DNA of 22,756 nucleotides from a virus. The stretch is from positions 1 through 22,756 of the IMG/VR virus record IMGVR_UViG_3300044697_000082; one strand, 5' to 3'. The number at the start of each line of letters is the position of its first letter. Positions within the stretch are counted from its first letter, which is position 1. A program made the position numbers and the translations under genes. Below are positions 12,234 through 18,597 of this stretch, piece after piece. Below the pieces are notes generated by a model. That model did no database searches, was not told the DNA's origin, and was given only the letters and a program-made list of their open reading frames with translations.

Positions 12234-13422
12234 GATCGGAATCATAGGGGCCGGAAAATTAGGAAGCCCGATGGCCGCCGCACTTGCGAGCAAGGGCTTC
12301 GAGGTCATTGTCTGCGACGTTGACCCGAAAAAAGTTCAGGCAATAAATGACGGGCAAGCCCCCGTACAAGAAACTGGCTTACAGGGTTTGATATTCGCGA
12401 ATCGCGAACGTTTGCGGGCAACCAGCAGAATCGAAGAAGCAGTCCGTTTTGCGGACATAACTTTCGTAGTCACGGCGACACCGAGTTCTCCTGACGGACG
12501 GTTCTCGCTCGAATATATTTTGCCCGCATGCGAAGAAATCGGACGGGTTCTCGGGCGACCGCTCGGTAAAGTCGCGTTCCATCCCGTGGTAATAACGAGC
12601 ACCGTTATGCCCGGGGATACTTGGGGCCAGATTCGAGAGACGCTCGAAAAACACAGTCATCGAAAATGCGGCGAAGAGTTTGGTTTAGCTTACAACCCAG
12701 AGTTTATCGCGCTCGGAAGCGTAATCCACGACTTCCTGAATCCCGATTTTGTTTTGCTTGGCGCGAGCGATCCGTTAACCGAAGCGCGGATTTCAGCGGT
12801 GTACAAGAAGATTTCGGACGCCCCAATCGCCTGCCTGCCAATCGTGGATGCAGAAATCGCAAAGCTCGCGATCAATTCGTATATCACGACAAAGATTTCG
12901 TTCGCGAATATGCTTTCCCGAATTTGCTCGGGCGTTCCGAATAGCAACGTGGACAACGTGACCCGCGCAATGGGCATGGACTCCCGCATCGGTGGAAAGT
13001 ACCTGAAGGGCGGCGTGAGTTATGGCGGACCCTGTTTTCCCCGAGATAATCGGGCGCTCGCAACCCTCGGGCAAAGCTTCCCGCTTGTAGTTGATAGTTT
13101 CAATCGGGCGCAGATTACTTATCTAGCTAGCTTCGTAAGAGAGAACACCCGAGGCCCTATAGCGATTCTCGGGACGAACTACAAAGTTGGAACCGATGTA
13201 GTTACCGAATCGGCTGGTAGTCTGTTGCACGCAGAACTTGCGGAAGAACTTTGTACGGAAAACGAATCGCCCGAAACGATTGTTGTCATGTTGCCCGATC
13301 CGAAATTTCAAGACATTGATTTCTCGGGTAGGACTGTGATTGATCCGTGGAGGGCGTTCGGATATTTGGCCGAGGATTCCTCTGTTACTTATATCCCGTT
13401 GGGTATTGGACCTCGTGAGTAA
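12226..13422 (+). CDS. Nucleotide-sugar 6-dehydrogenase (UDP-glucose/GDP-mannose type)
   Basis: The 398-residue protein has the N-terminal Rossmann motif GIIGAGKLG (5-13), the middle-domain AEIAKLAINSY (209-219, with the catalytic Lys and Asn) and the active-site Cys270 in GGPCFPRD (267-274). It oxidises the C6 of a UDP- or GDP-hexose to a uronic acid with two NAD. The C-terminal domain (AILGTNYKVGTDVVTESAG) is present but the protein is shorter than the usual 430-450 residues. Whether UDP-glucose or GDP-mannose is the substrate cannot be told; the adjacent GDP-mannose epimerase makes the GDP route attractive. It overlaps the preceding gene by 8 bases and the next by 8. A motif copy is at 13253. 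Confidence 0.85.
   Translation: MTRIGIIGAGKLGSPMAAALASKGFEVIVCDVDPKKVQAINDGQAPVQETGLQGLIFANRERLRATSRIEEAVRFADITFVVTATPSSPDGRFSLEYILPACEEIGRVLGRPLGKVAFHPVVITSTVMPGDTWGQIRETLEKHSHRKCGEEFGLAYNPEFIALGSVIHDFLNPDFVLLGASDPLTEARISAVYKKISDAPIACLPIVDAEIAKLAINSYITTKISFANMLSRICSGVPNSNVDNVTRAMGMDSRIGGKYLKGGVSYGGPCFPRDNRALATLGQSFPLVVDSFNRAQITYLASFVRENTRGPIAILGTNYKVGTDVVTESAGSLLHAELAEELCTENESPETIVVMLPDPKFQDIDFSGRTVIDPWRAFGYLAEDSSVTYIPLGIGPRE
13253..13267 (+). promoter_or_regulatory. Dispersed motif copy inside dehydrogenase gene
   Basis: GTACGGAAAACGAAT, full consensus match, encodes CTENE. Co-directional. Confidence 0.6.
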
Positions 13423-14113
13423 GGCGCTAATCGCGGTTATCACTTGCCGAAAACTAGCGTATCCGATTAACGAATTAGATTCGCATCTGGCGGGCGAGAA
13501 CGACCGAATCCAAACGCTCCTTTCGACGTGGTACAGAACGTATCTCGCTCGCTATACGGACAAGATTGATGTAGGATTTTTTGTCGGGCGCGGGGAAGGC
13601 GAAGTAAATCTCCCGCACTACATTGAACTTGATGCGCCAGACGACTACGAAGGCTTGCCCGCGAAGATTCGCAAGATGTTTGAGTTTGCTTTGGATGCCG
13701 GATACAAGCATGTCTGCAAGGCCGATGATGACGGATACATCAACTGGCCCAAGTTTGAAGTTGTAACCGCTGATTATGCGGGCATTCGAAAGCCCGGAGA
13801 TTATGCGGGCGGCGGCGCTTACTGGCTGTCTCATCGCCCGATGGAAATCGTGGTCGAACACGGGATTCCAGATTGGGCGGAAGATCGCGGTGTAGGGAAG
13901 TTGCTCGCAGAACACGGAATCCAGTTAACGGATATTCCGTATATCCAGCCGGGCAGGGGAATCGCAGCCGAATACGGTTGCTCGTGTTCGCCCGCATGTC
14001 GGGCAAAAAGTTCGAAGCCCGTGTGGGAATATTTTCCAGACGCGCCAGTGATTACGCAACTATCGCCCGAACAAATCCGAGCTTGTCACAGATTTTACGA
14101 AGGACTACGTTAG
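13415..14113 (+). CDS. DDD-motif glycosyltransferase, paralog 1 (232 aa)
   Basis: The product resembles the galactosyltransferase type with a DDD metal-binding motif (KADDDGY, 102-108), as in family GT31. It is clearly a paralog of the gene at 14859: both share the ALDAGY...DDD segment, IDVxxFVGxGxxEV and ELDAPDxYxxLPAK. The C-terminal part has Cys-rich CSCSPAC in place of CCSCPEC of the other copy, perhaps a metal or disulfide site. GTG 13415 is taken as the start because it gives MSKALIAVITCRK at the first beta strand and overlaps the dehydrogenase gene by 8 bases; the frame is open upstream to 13340. Family assignment is by motif only. Confidence 0.7.
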   Translation: MSKALIAVITCRKLAYPINELDSHLAGENDRIQTLLSTWYRTYLARYTDKIDVGFFVGRGEGEVNLPHYIELDAPDDYEGLPAKIRKMFEFALDAGYKHVCKADDDGYINWPKFEVVTADYAGIRKPGDYAGGGAYWLSHRPMEIVVEHGIPDWAEDRGVGKLLAEHGIQLTDIPYIQPGRGIAAEYGCSCSPACRAKSSKPVWEYFPDAPVITQLSPEQIRACHRFYEGLR

Positions 14114-14131
14114 AGATCGGCTAGATAATCT

Positions 14132-14815
14132 TCAGGCGGTTCGGCTAAATAGGATACGCCATGCTGTTGCAGCCACGATTGGAACTTGCCCGTTTCCAAT
14201 GGCTTTGAATCTGTCCAGCCTATCGGCCAGCCCATCATCCATTCCTGATTCACAGGGTCCGGTTTCCCAAATACTTGAACGAAGGTTCGGCAATTCGGAT
14301 GCTTTTGCATGGATGCGGCAGAGAAATTCATAGCGCACGTTGGAGTATGCAAGTAACCAGTATCTTTTCCGAATGTGGTCAGCACCCAAGTCTTTCGCGG
14401 ATAAAGCAAGCGTCTCTGTTTTGTATCCAGAAGATTGGCAGTCAGCGGCGGCCCTTGCAATTGCTTTGGCGGAGACGTTTTCTGCGAGCACGAATTTTGG
14501 TTGAACTTGTCGGATAATTCGGAACATTTCAGGCCAATAATCGCGTGCTGTGCTTTTTCCATGCGTCGCTGTACTAAAGGGCTGGCAGGGGAAGCCTCCT
14601 GAAACCACGTCAACACGGTTATACCAGAGGCGTCCGTTGAAGGTACAAACATCGTCCCAAACGGGAAACGGAGGAAGGATGCCGTCATTCTGCCGTTGCA
14701 TGAGGATTCGGGCGCAGTAGGGATTGATTTCCACGGCGCAAACGGTTCTCCATCCGAGCAGTTTGCCCGCGAGAATTCCTCCACCAGCGCCTGCGAAAAG
14801 TGCCAACTCATTCAT
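14132..14815 (-). CDS. Compact C5-cytosine DNA methyltransferase
   Basis: The 227-residue enzyme has the ordered motifs of C5 methyltransferases: motif I LALFAGAGGG (4-12), motif IV GFPCQPFS with nucleophile Cys77, motif VI ENV (112-114), motif VIII HIRKRYWLLAY (148-157) and motifs IX-X DRFKAIGNGQVP (201-212). It methylates cytosine in a specific DNA sequence, probably protecting phage DNA from restriction. It is about a third shorter than typical M.HhaI-type proteins; the target-recognition part between VIII and IX is only about 40 residues. It is encoded against all neighbours and lies between two paralogous glycosyltransferase genes. The GCCCG word is rare in it (3 copies in 700 bases), consistent with recent acquisition. 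No partner endonuclease is next to it. Confidence 0.9.
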   Translation of the reverse strand: MNELALFAGAGGGILAGKLLGWRTVCAVEINPYCARILMQRQNDGILPPFPVWDDVCTFNGRLWYNRVDVVSGGFPCQPFSTATHGKSTARDYWPEMFRIIRQVQPKFVLAENVSAKAIARAAADCQSSGYKTETLALSAKDLGADHIRKRYWLLAYSNVRYEFLCRIHAKASELPNLRSSIWETGPCESGMDDGLADRLDRFKAIGNGQVPIVAATAWRILFSRTA

Positions 14816-14820
14816 AAGAA

Positions 14821-14849
14821 ATCATACGGGAAACGGATTCTGTTGTCAA
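14821..14849 (-). promoter_or_regulatory. Leftward consensus promoter for the methyltransferase, leaderless
   Basis: On the minus strand TTGACA (14849-14844), a 17-base spacer and TATGAT (14826-14821) are followed by five bases and the methyltransferase ATG (14815), so the transcript has no untranslated leader. The motif copy at 14824 covers the spacer and the -10 box. Confidence 0.8.
14824..14838 (+). promoter_or_regulatory. Dispersed motif copy overlapping methyltransferase promoter
   Basis: ATACGGGAAACGGAT differs from the consensus by G for A at position 7. Relative to the leftward gene it is reversed and covers the -10 box, as an operator would. Confidence 0.6.
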
Positions 14850-14858
14850 GCACCTTTT

Positions 14859-15518
14859 ATGCCCAAGATTCTAGTCGGAATCACAACCGCCCGTAAATTC
14901 AAATATGCTGCGGGCGACCAAGCGGGTCATCGGGATAGCCCGACTAACCCCAGGATTCATGCGGTTCTCGGTACGTGGTTTCCCGAGTGTACGGGCAAGA
15001 TTGATGTCCGTCTTTTCGTAGGCACGGGCGACCAAGAAGTTCATTTTCCGAACTTGGTTGAACTTGATGCTCCGGACGGGTATTACGACTTGCCCGCAAA
15101 AGTCAAAGCGATGTTTGCTTGGGCGCTGGACGCAGGCTACGATTACGCGGTCAAGCTCGATGATGATGTCCTGTTTCGCCCGAATAACTTCCTGAAATTC
15201 TTCCAGCCCGTAGACTACTGCGGGTACGAACTGGAAAGCAACACCGACAAGTGGGCATCGGGCGCAGCATACGTAGTCAGTCGTCGGGCGATGCAGTTCG
15301 TGGTCGATACGCCGTGGAACCCGGCGTGGAATAGTGCGGAAGACCAGATGGTGGGCAGGATTCTGCGGGCTAACGGTATCCCTTTGGTGCACGACCCGAG
15401 ATACCTTTGTTGCTCGTGTCCGGAATGCTTCCGCAAGTATGGCCTAGAGAACCTCATAACCATACACACTTCGAAGCCCGAAATGATGTACGATTTGCGC
15501 GCCAAGCTAGGACAATGA
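14859..15518 (+). CDS. DDD-motif glycosyltransferase, paralog 2 (219 aa)
   Basis: Paralog of the gene at 13415, with which it shares TxKIDV, FVGxGxxEV, ELDAPDxY, LPAK and the ALDAGYxxxxKxDDD metal-binding block (DDD at 101-103). The C-terminal Cys cluster CCSCPECFRK corresponds to CSCSPAC in the first copy. By motif it is a GT31-like transferase that uses a divalent metal. ATG 14859 begins MPKILVGITTARK, the first strand; the upstream extension to 14724 lies antisense to the methyltransferase gene and is rejected. The leftward methyltransferase separates the two copies, suggesting it was inserted after a tandem duplication. Confidence 0.7.
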   Translation: MPKILVGITTARKFKYAAGDQAGHRDSPTNPRIHAVLGTWFPECTGKIDVRLFVGTGDQEVHFPNLVELDAPDGYYDLPAKVKAMFAWALDAGYDYAVKLDDDVLFRPNNFLKFFQPVDYCGYELESNTDKWASGAAYVVSRRAMQFVVDTPWNPAWNSAEDQMVGRILRANGIPLVHDPRYLCCSCPECFRKYGLENLITIHTSKPEMMYDLRAKLGQ

Positions 15519-15549
15519 CTCTACAGTTTCTTAATTAAGGGGTCTTTCA

Positions 15550-16509
15550 ATGCCAACTTTCGATACAGAATTAGCTAGCGCGGCAAATTTCAATATCCTC
15601 GGCGCGTCTACGGTTACCAATACCGGGCTTACCGTGGTCAGCGGCGGGAACCTGGGTCTTTATCCCGGAACTTCGGTTACCGGGTTTCCTCCGGGCACTT
15701 TTGTTGCGCCCGCAGTCGAGCACGTCACGGACGCCGTAGCGCAGCAGGCGCAGGCCGACGCGACGACCGCGTACAACTATTTTGCCGGGCTACCGAGTAC
15801 GGGATCGTTGCCAGCGCAACTCGCGGGTCTGACTTTTACGCCCGGAGTTTACGCTCAGGCTAGCGCGGTCAACCTCGCTTCCGGGCAGTCTGTTACGTTA
15901 GACGCCCAAGGCAACTCCGCCGCGACATTTGTTTTCCAGATTGGGTCGGCACTGACTCTCGTCTCCGGTTCTTCCGTGATTCTGAAGAACGGGGCGCAGC
16001 CGCGAAACATCGTGTGGCAAGTTGGAAGCTCGGCAACCATTGGAACCACCGCCATTATGTTCGGCGATGTCATCGCCTTGGCGTCGGTAACCTTGGCGCA
16101 CCTTGCTAGCTTGAACGGGCGGGCAATTGGTCTTACGGGCGCGGTGTCTATGGACACCAACCTGATGACGGCACCCGCGCCGCTCGCTGGAGCGCCCGTG
16201 GTTGTTGTTACTCTTTCGGGTGGCGTCAGCACGTCGGGTATTCCCGCGAATTTCATCAACACGCCGAGAACCCCGAATCCCGCTTCGGCGTCTAGCACCG
16301 CGACTCCGAACTTCCCGCTTACGATCACAACTTGGTCTTTACCGGGTTTCCCGTCCCAGCCTCAAGTCGCGTCGGCGCAGAGTTACTCGACATTGCCCGG
16401 ACAAATCTTTCCCGATTTTGTCAGCGGACAAGTTGTTGAAGCTCCTGGAACGCTTCCTTCGGGCCAGCAAATTCTGGCTCTGCAAGCCGGGGCTCCCGCC
16501 ATCGACTAG
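15550..16509 (+). CDS. Ice-binding-like (DUF3494) beta-solenoid protein
   Basis: The 319-residue protein matches the ice-binding-protein domain (DUF3494): NFNILGASTVTNTG (14-27), SGGNLGLYPGTSVTGFPPG, the helical AVAQQAQADATTAYNYFAG segment, GLTFTPGVYAQASAVNL and repeating beta-solenoid turns (FVFQIGSALTLVSGSSVIL, IVWQVGSSATIGT, GDVIALASVTL, LNGRAIGLTGAVSMDTNLM). In bacteria this domain is secreted and binds ice or acts as an adhesin. Here no signal peptide is present and the gene lies in the phage late region, so it is probably a virion-associated or decoration and receptor-binding protein that uses the same fold. A Pro/Ser/Thr-rich tail of about 110 residues follows the domain. Ribosome binding site AAGGGG lies before the ATG. 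Ice binding itself is untested. Confidence 0.85.
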   Translation: MPTFDTELASAANFNILGASTVTNTGLTVVSGGNLGLYPGTSVTGFPPGTFVAPAVEHVTDAVAQQAQADATTAYNYFAGLPSTGSLPAQLAGLTFTPGVYAQASAVNLASGQSVTLDAQGNSAATFVFQIGSALTLVSGSSVILKNGAQPRNIVWQVGSSATIGTTAIMFGDVIALASVTLAHLASLNGRAIGLTGAVSMDTNLMTAPAPLAGAPVVVVTLSGGVSTSGIPANFINTPRTPNPASASSTATPNFPLTITTWSLPGFPSQPQVASAQSYSTLPGQIFPDFVSGQVVEAPGTLPSGQQILALQAGAPAID

Positions 16510-16511
16510 CG

Positions 16512-16922
16512 ATGTCAGAATTTTCCCTCTACTGCGACGGCAGCGTCAAGCACGGTACGGGATACTTCGGCTACGTTCTCTTTCTCGACAAAGTTGAAGT
16601 AGATCGTGGTTGGGGGATGATTGGGCAAGGAATTAAGCCCAAGGTTGCCGAGAAGTACGCAATCATCTACGGGCTAGATTCCTTTGTACGGAAAATGGAC
16701 CGAGCTTGCCCGCTAAAAGTTTTCGGTGATGCGAAACAAGTCATCGAATCGGCTGATAAAGATTCTGATATACATCTTCGAGCGGAAACGATCCGAGGAT
16801 GGGGCGTGCCCGTGGAATTCCAATGGACAGCCCGAGGAAACAATAAATTGGCGAACGATCTAGCCAGAAAAATGATCGAATATTTTCGGATCGCTGGTAA
16901 AGGCCCGAAAATCGAAAGGTAA
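16512..16922 (+). CDS. RNase HI-like protein
   Basis: The 136-residue protein fits a minimal RNase H fold, with the four acidic metal ligands in order: D9 in YCDGS, E47 in AEKYA, D73 in VFGDAKQ and D116 in LANDLARK. Such enzymes cut the RNA strand of RNA-DNA hybrids. The basic protrusion of E. coli RNase HI is absent, as in many short bacterial and phage versions. It starts two bases after the ice-binding-like gene and ends two bases before the next gene. Isolated RNase H genes between virion genes are uncommon. A role in removing primers or R-loops during replication is the obvious inference. The motif copy at 16686 lies in its coding strand. Confidence 0.85.
   Translation: MSEFSLYCDGSVKHGTGYFGYVLFLDKVEVDRGWGMIGQGIKPKVAEKYAIIYGLDSFVRKMDRACPLKVFGDAKQVIESADKDSDIHLRAETIRGWGVPVEFQWTARGNNKLANDLARKMIEYFRIAGKGPKIER
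16686..16700 (+). promoter_or_regulatory. Dispersed motif copy inside RNase H gene
   Basis: GTACGGAAAATGGAC, full consensus, encodes VRKMD. Co-directional. Confidence 0.6.
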
Positions 16923-16924
16923 TT

Positions 16925-17542
16925 ATGAGCTTTATTCAAAATCAGGCCCCGGTACTGTACAGTCTACAGACTTCGGTCTCCGGAACCGGAACTAATCTGT
17001 TCCAGGTTAGCTCGGTTGGAACCACTGCGGGCCTTGCAGCGGGAAATTTCAACCTCATTGCTGGCCCCTCCAACAACCTGAACGGTCGCCGATTTAGCGT
17101 TCTCTACGGCGGATGGGTCAAGGCCCACGGCGCGACTCAGGAAATTGCTTTCGGGCTTCAGATTTTTCCGTGGAATACTTCGGTCGCGGGCGGCCCGACT
17201 GTCAGCGGCACGAACACTTTCACTGCCGTAAACTCCGGAGTCTTGACTGCGGGCACGTATTATGATTTCATCGTCATGCAGGATTTCTTCGGCGAAGCAA
17301 ACGCAAACACTCTGACTTGTTTTGCTCCCTCGGTTTATGTGGGCGGCACGCAGGTCACGATTGCCAGCACCGCTGCGGCGGTTACCGTAGCCTTCAATAC
17401 AGCCTCGGTGACAGAGCCGATCACGGGCGAAAATAACACCACGGATTATCCGCTGGCGTATTTCGTTCCGACGTATGCGAACACCGTGAGCGATACGACT
17501 GAGACGTTGCAGTTGACCCAGTGCGCGGTGCAGTTGATCTAA
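16925..17542 (+). CDS. Probable virion protein, beta-rich (205 aa)
   Basis: The 205-residue product is rich in Thr, Ser, Gly, Val and Ala, with almost no charged residues, and reads as beta strands throughout (SVSGTGTNLFQVSSVG, RRFSVLYGGWVKAHG, AAAVTVAFNTASVTE). It lacks a signal peptide. This composition is typical of capsid decoration or minor tail proteins. No family is recognised. It lies between the RNase H gene and a small basic gene and ends 8 bases before a strong hairpin, so it may be the last gene read from upstream. The shared composition with the ice-binding-like protein supports a structural role for this part of the window. Confidence 0.65.
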   Translation: MSFIQNQAPVLYSLQTSVSGTGTNLFQVSSVGTTAGLAAGNFNLIAGPSNNLNGRRFSVLYGGWVKAHGATQEIAFGLQIFPWNTSVAGGPTVSGTNTFTAVNSGVLTAGTYYDFIVMQDFFGEANANTLTCFAPSVYVGGTQVTIASTAAAVTVAFNTASVTEPITGENNTTDYPLAYFVPTYANTVSDTTETLQLTQCAVQLI

Positions 17543-17549
17543 TTGGATA

Positions 17550-17575
17550 GCGGGCGGCTTCGGTCGCCCGCATTC
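17550..17575 (+). terminator. UUCG-tetraloop hairpin, probable terminator
   Basis: The stem GCGGGCGGC/GTCGCCCGC (17550-17558 with 17563-17571, one G-T pair) closes a TTCG loop, an exceptionally stable RNA hairpin. The following ATTCTTC is a weak U tract, so termination may be partial or it may be a processing or stability element. It lies 8 bases after the stop of the probable virion gene, and both arms contain the GCCCG/CGGGC word. Confidence 0.65.
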
Positions 17576-17592
17576 TTCAAAGGAGATTTGAA

Positions 17593-17805
17593 ATGCGTAA
17601 GAAAGGCGATTACGGCAAGGGAATGGCCCGAAAGGGTAAGACCGAAATTCAGTCTTATTCGAAAAAGGGAAATTTCGGCTCGGCTGGAACTAAAAGGGCG
17701 GGTAACCCCGCTTACATGGACGGTCGCGGGCAGCAACAGAGCGGAATGAATCCCGATTACGCGGGCGGAACTGATTCCGGCGCGATGGGCAACATTCCCG
17801 AGTAA
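17593..17805 (+). CDS. Small basic Gly/Lys-rich protein (70 aa)
   Basis: The 70-residue product begins MRKKGDYGKGMARKGKTEIQ and is Gly-, Lys- and Gln-rich with few hydrophobic residues: probably flexible, and basic in its first half. This fits a nucleic-acid- or capsid-binding peptide, but no family is recognised. A strong ribosome binding site (AAAGGAG, 17579-17585) precedes the ATG. The stop is immediately followed by a motif copy (17806-17820). It may form the first gene of a unit that restarts after the hairpin at 17550. Confidence 0.7.
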   Translation: MRKKGDYGKGMARKGKTEIQSYSKKGNFGSAGTKRAGNPAYMDGRGQQQSGMNPDYAGGTDSGAMGNIPE

Positions 17806-17820
17806 GTACGGAAAACGGAC
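17806..17820 (+). promoter_or_regulatory. Dispersed motif copy in the gap before 17825
   Basis: GTACGGAAAACGGAC, perfect consensus, starting directly after a stop codon and ending four bases before the next ATG. Co-directional. Confidence 0.6.
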
Positions 17821-17824
17821 GACA

Positions 17825-18145
17825 ATGAATCTGATGTTGGAACAGCAGGAAATGTCCGAGCGGCAGACACTTGCCCGAAAGAAAGTTCGAAAGGCGGCGG
17901 GTTCGAAAAGAAAACGGACCCGCACGTCTGTCAAAACTTTGCTGATCGATCTCGCTCGGCATACCAAGGCTTCGGGCAAAGTCAGGGCGTGGGCGATCCA
18001 GCAACTCTTGTTATTGACCGGGAAGCCCGTACAGCCCTTCGAGGAATCTTATGACGAACCAGAATCAAAGCCCGAATCCGTTCCCGCCTTCACCGGAAGA
18101 GACCTTGGAAAGTCTGAAGTTCGGTTACCCGTGGATTCGATCTGA
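17825..18145 (+). CDS. Hypothetical basic helical protein (106 aa)
   Basis: The 106-residue product starts with a helical, strongly basic segment (ERQTLARKKVRKAAGSKRKRTRTS) followed by a helix (KTLLIDLARH) and AWAIQQLLLLTGK, then an acidic Pro-rich tail. Basic N-terminus plus helices recall DNA-binding small terminase-like proteins, and the terminase large subunit is 2 kb downstream in the same direction, but the similarity is too weak to claim it. No Shine-Dalgarno sequence is visible apart from the GGAAAA of the motif directly upstream. Confidence 0.6.
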   Translation: MNLMLEQQEMSERQTLARKKVRKAAGSKRKRTRTSVKTLLIDLARHTKASGKVRAWAIQQLLLLTGKPVQPFEESYDEPESKPESVPAFTGRDLGKSEVRLPVDSI

Positions 18146-18197
18146 AGAAGGTCTTGATCCAAACGACACGCATATCAACGGACGTTGCGTAGAGTAA
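18051..18197 (+). CDS. Small overlapping hypothetical protein (48 aa)
   Basis: The product begins MTNQNQSPNPFPPSPEETLE and contains KFGYPWIRSEEGLDPNDTHINGRCVE. It is polar, Pro-rich at its start and has one Cys. It overlaps the preceding gene by 95 bases in another frame, which weakens the call. A GAGGAA purine run lies six bases before the ATG. The protein-like second half (after the overlap) makes the call reasonable but not certain. Function unknown. Confidence 0.4.
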   Translation: MTNQNQSPNPFPPSPEETLESLKFGYPWIRSEEGLDPNDTHINGRCVE

Positions 18198-18237
18198 ATT
18201 TGCTCGAAAGCTTCGGCGGCGAGCAGGAGAAGTTAAT

Positions 18238-18582
18238 GTGCAGTCGAACCGGACGCTCAAAAAACTCTACCGCGAATACAACCGCAAATATTTTGCGGGC
18301 AAGCTCCCAAGCCTCCCGATCAATTTTCTGACGCCCGGCCAGATGAAGAAGTATTTTGGTGTAGCGCGGGCGACTTGTGCGATTACTTGCTTCAAGAAGG
18401 GCACGTACACGCCCGATTCAATCTACATATCCATGAATCAATTCAAGCCTTGGCGGTATGTCCGAGCGGATTTGCTCCACGAACTCTGTCACGTTTCAAA
18501 ACCACGGGCGAGCCACGGGAAAGTTTTTCAGGACGAGATGCTCAGAATAGCAAAACTCGGCGCTTTCGAAGATGCTTGGTAG
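18238..18582 (+). CDS. SprT-like zinc metalloprotease domain protein
   Basis: The 114-residue product has the zinc motif of the SprT family: H81-E82-x2-H85 (HELCH) with a further His at 93 in ASHGKVF, preceded by the typical YREYNRKYFAGKLPSLPINF start. SprT and Spartan enzymes are minimal proteases that in eukaryotes remove DNA-protein crosslinks. In phages they are seen occasionally and the role is not settled. The GTG start is preferred because AGGAGA lies seven bases upstream and the ATG two bases before is in another frame. The next gene starts 15 bases after its stop, across a motif copy. Confidence 0.85.
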   Translation: MQSNRTLKKLYREYNRKYFAGKLPSLPINFLTPGQMKKYFGVARATCAITCFKKGTYTPDSIYISMNQFKPWRYVRADLLHELCHVSKPRASHGKVFQDEMLRIAKLGAFEDAW

Positions 18583-18596
18583 TACGGAAAACGAAC
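18582..18596 (+). promoter_or_regulatory. Dispersed motif copy before phosphatase gene
   Basis: GTACGGAAAACGAAC ends one base before the ATG of the phosphatase gene, which has no other Shine-Dalgarno sequence; GGAAAA would stand about nine bases upstream. Co-directional. Confidence 0.6.
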
Positions 18597-18597
18597 A

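Noticed and set aside
14110-14811. Second leftward frame of 233 codons over the methyltransferase
   Set aside because: The other frame carries all C5-methyltransferase motifs; this one is its shadow with no recognisable domain.
15855-16328. Leftward 157-codon frame inside the ice-binding-like gene
   Set aside because: A shadow of the GC-rich, repetitive beta-solenoid coding strand.
17539-17979. Leftward 146-codon frame
   Set aside because: Runs antisense across two well-supported rightward genes and the hairpin at 17550; no start signal.
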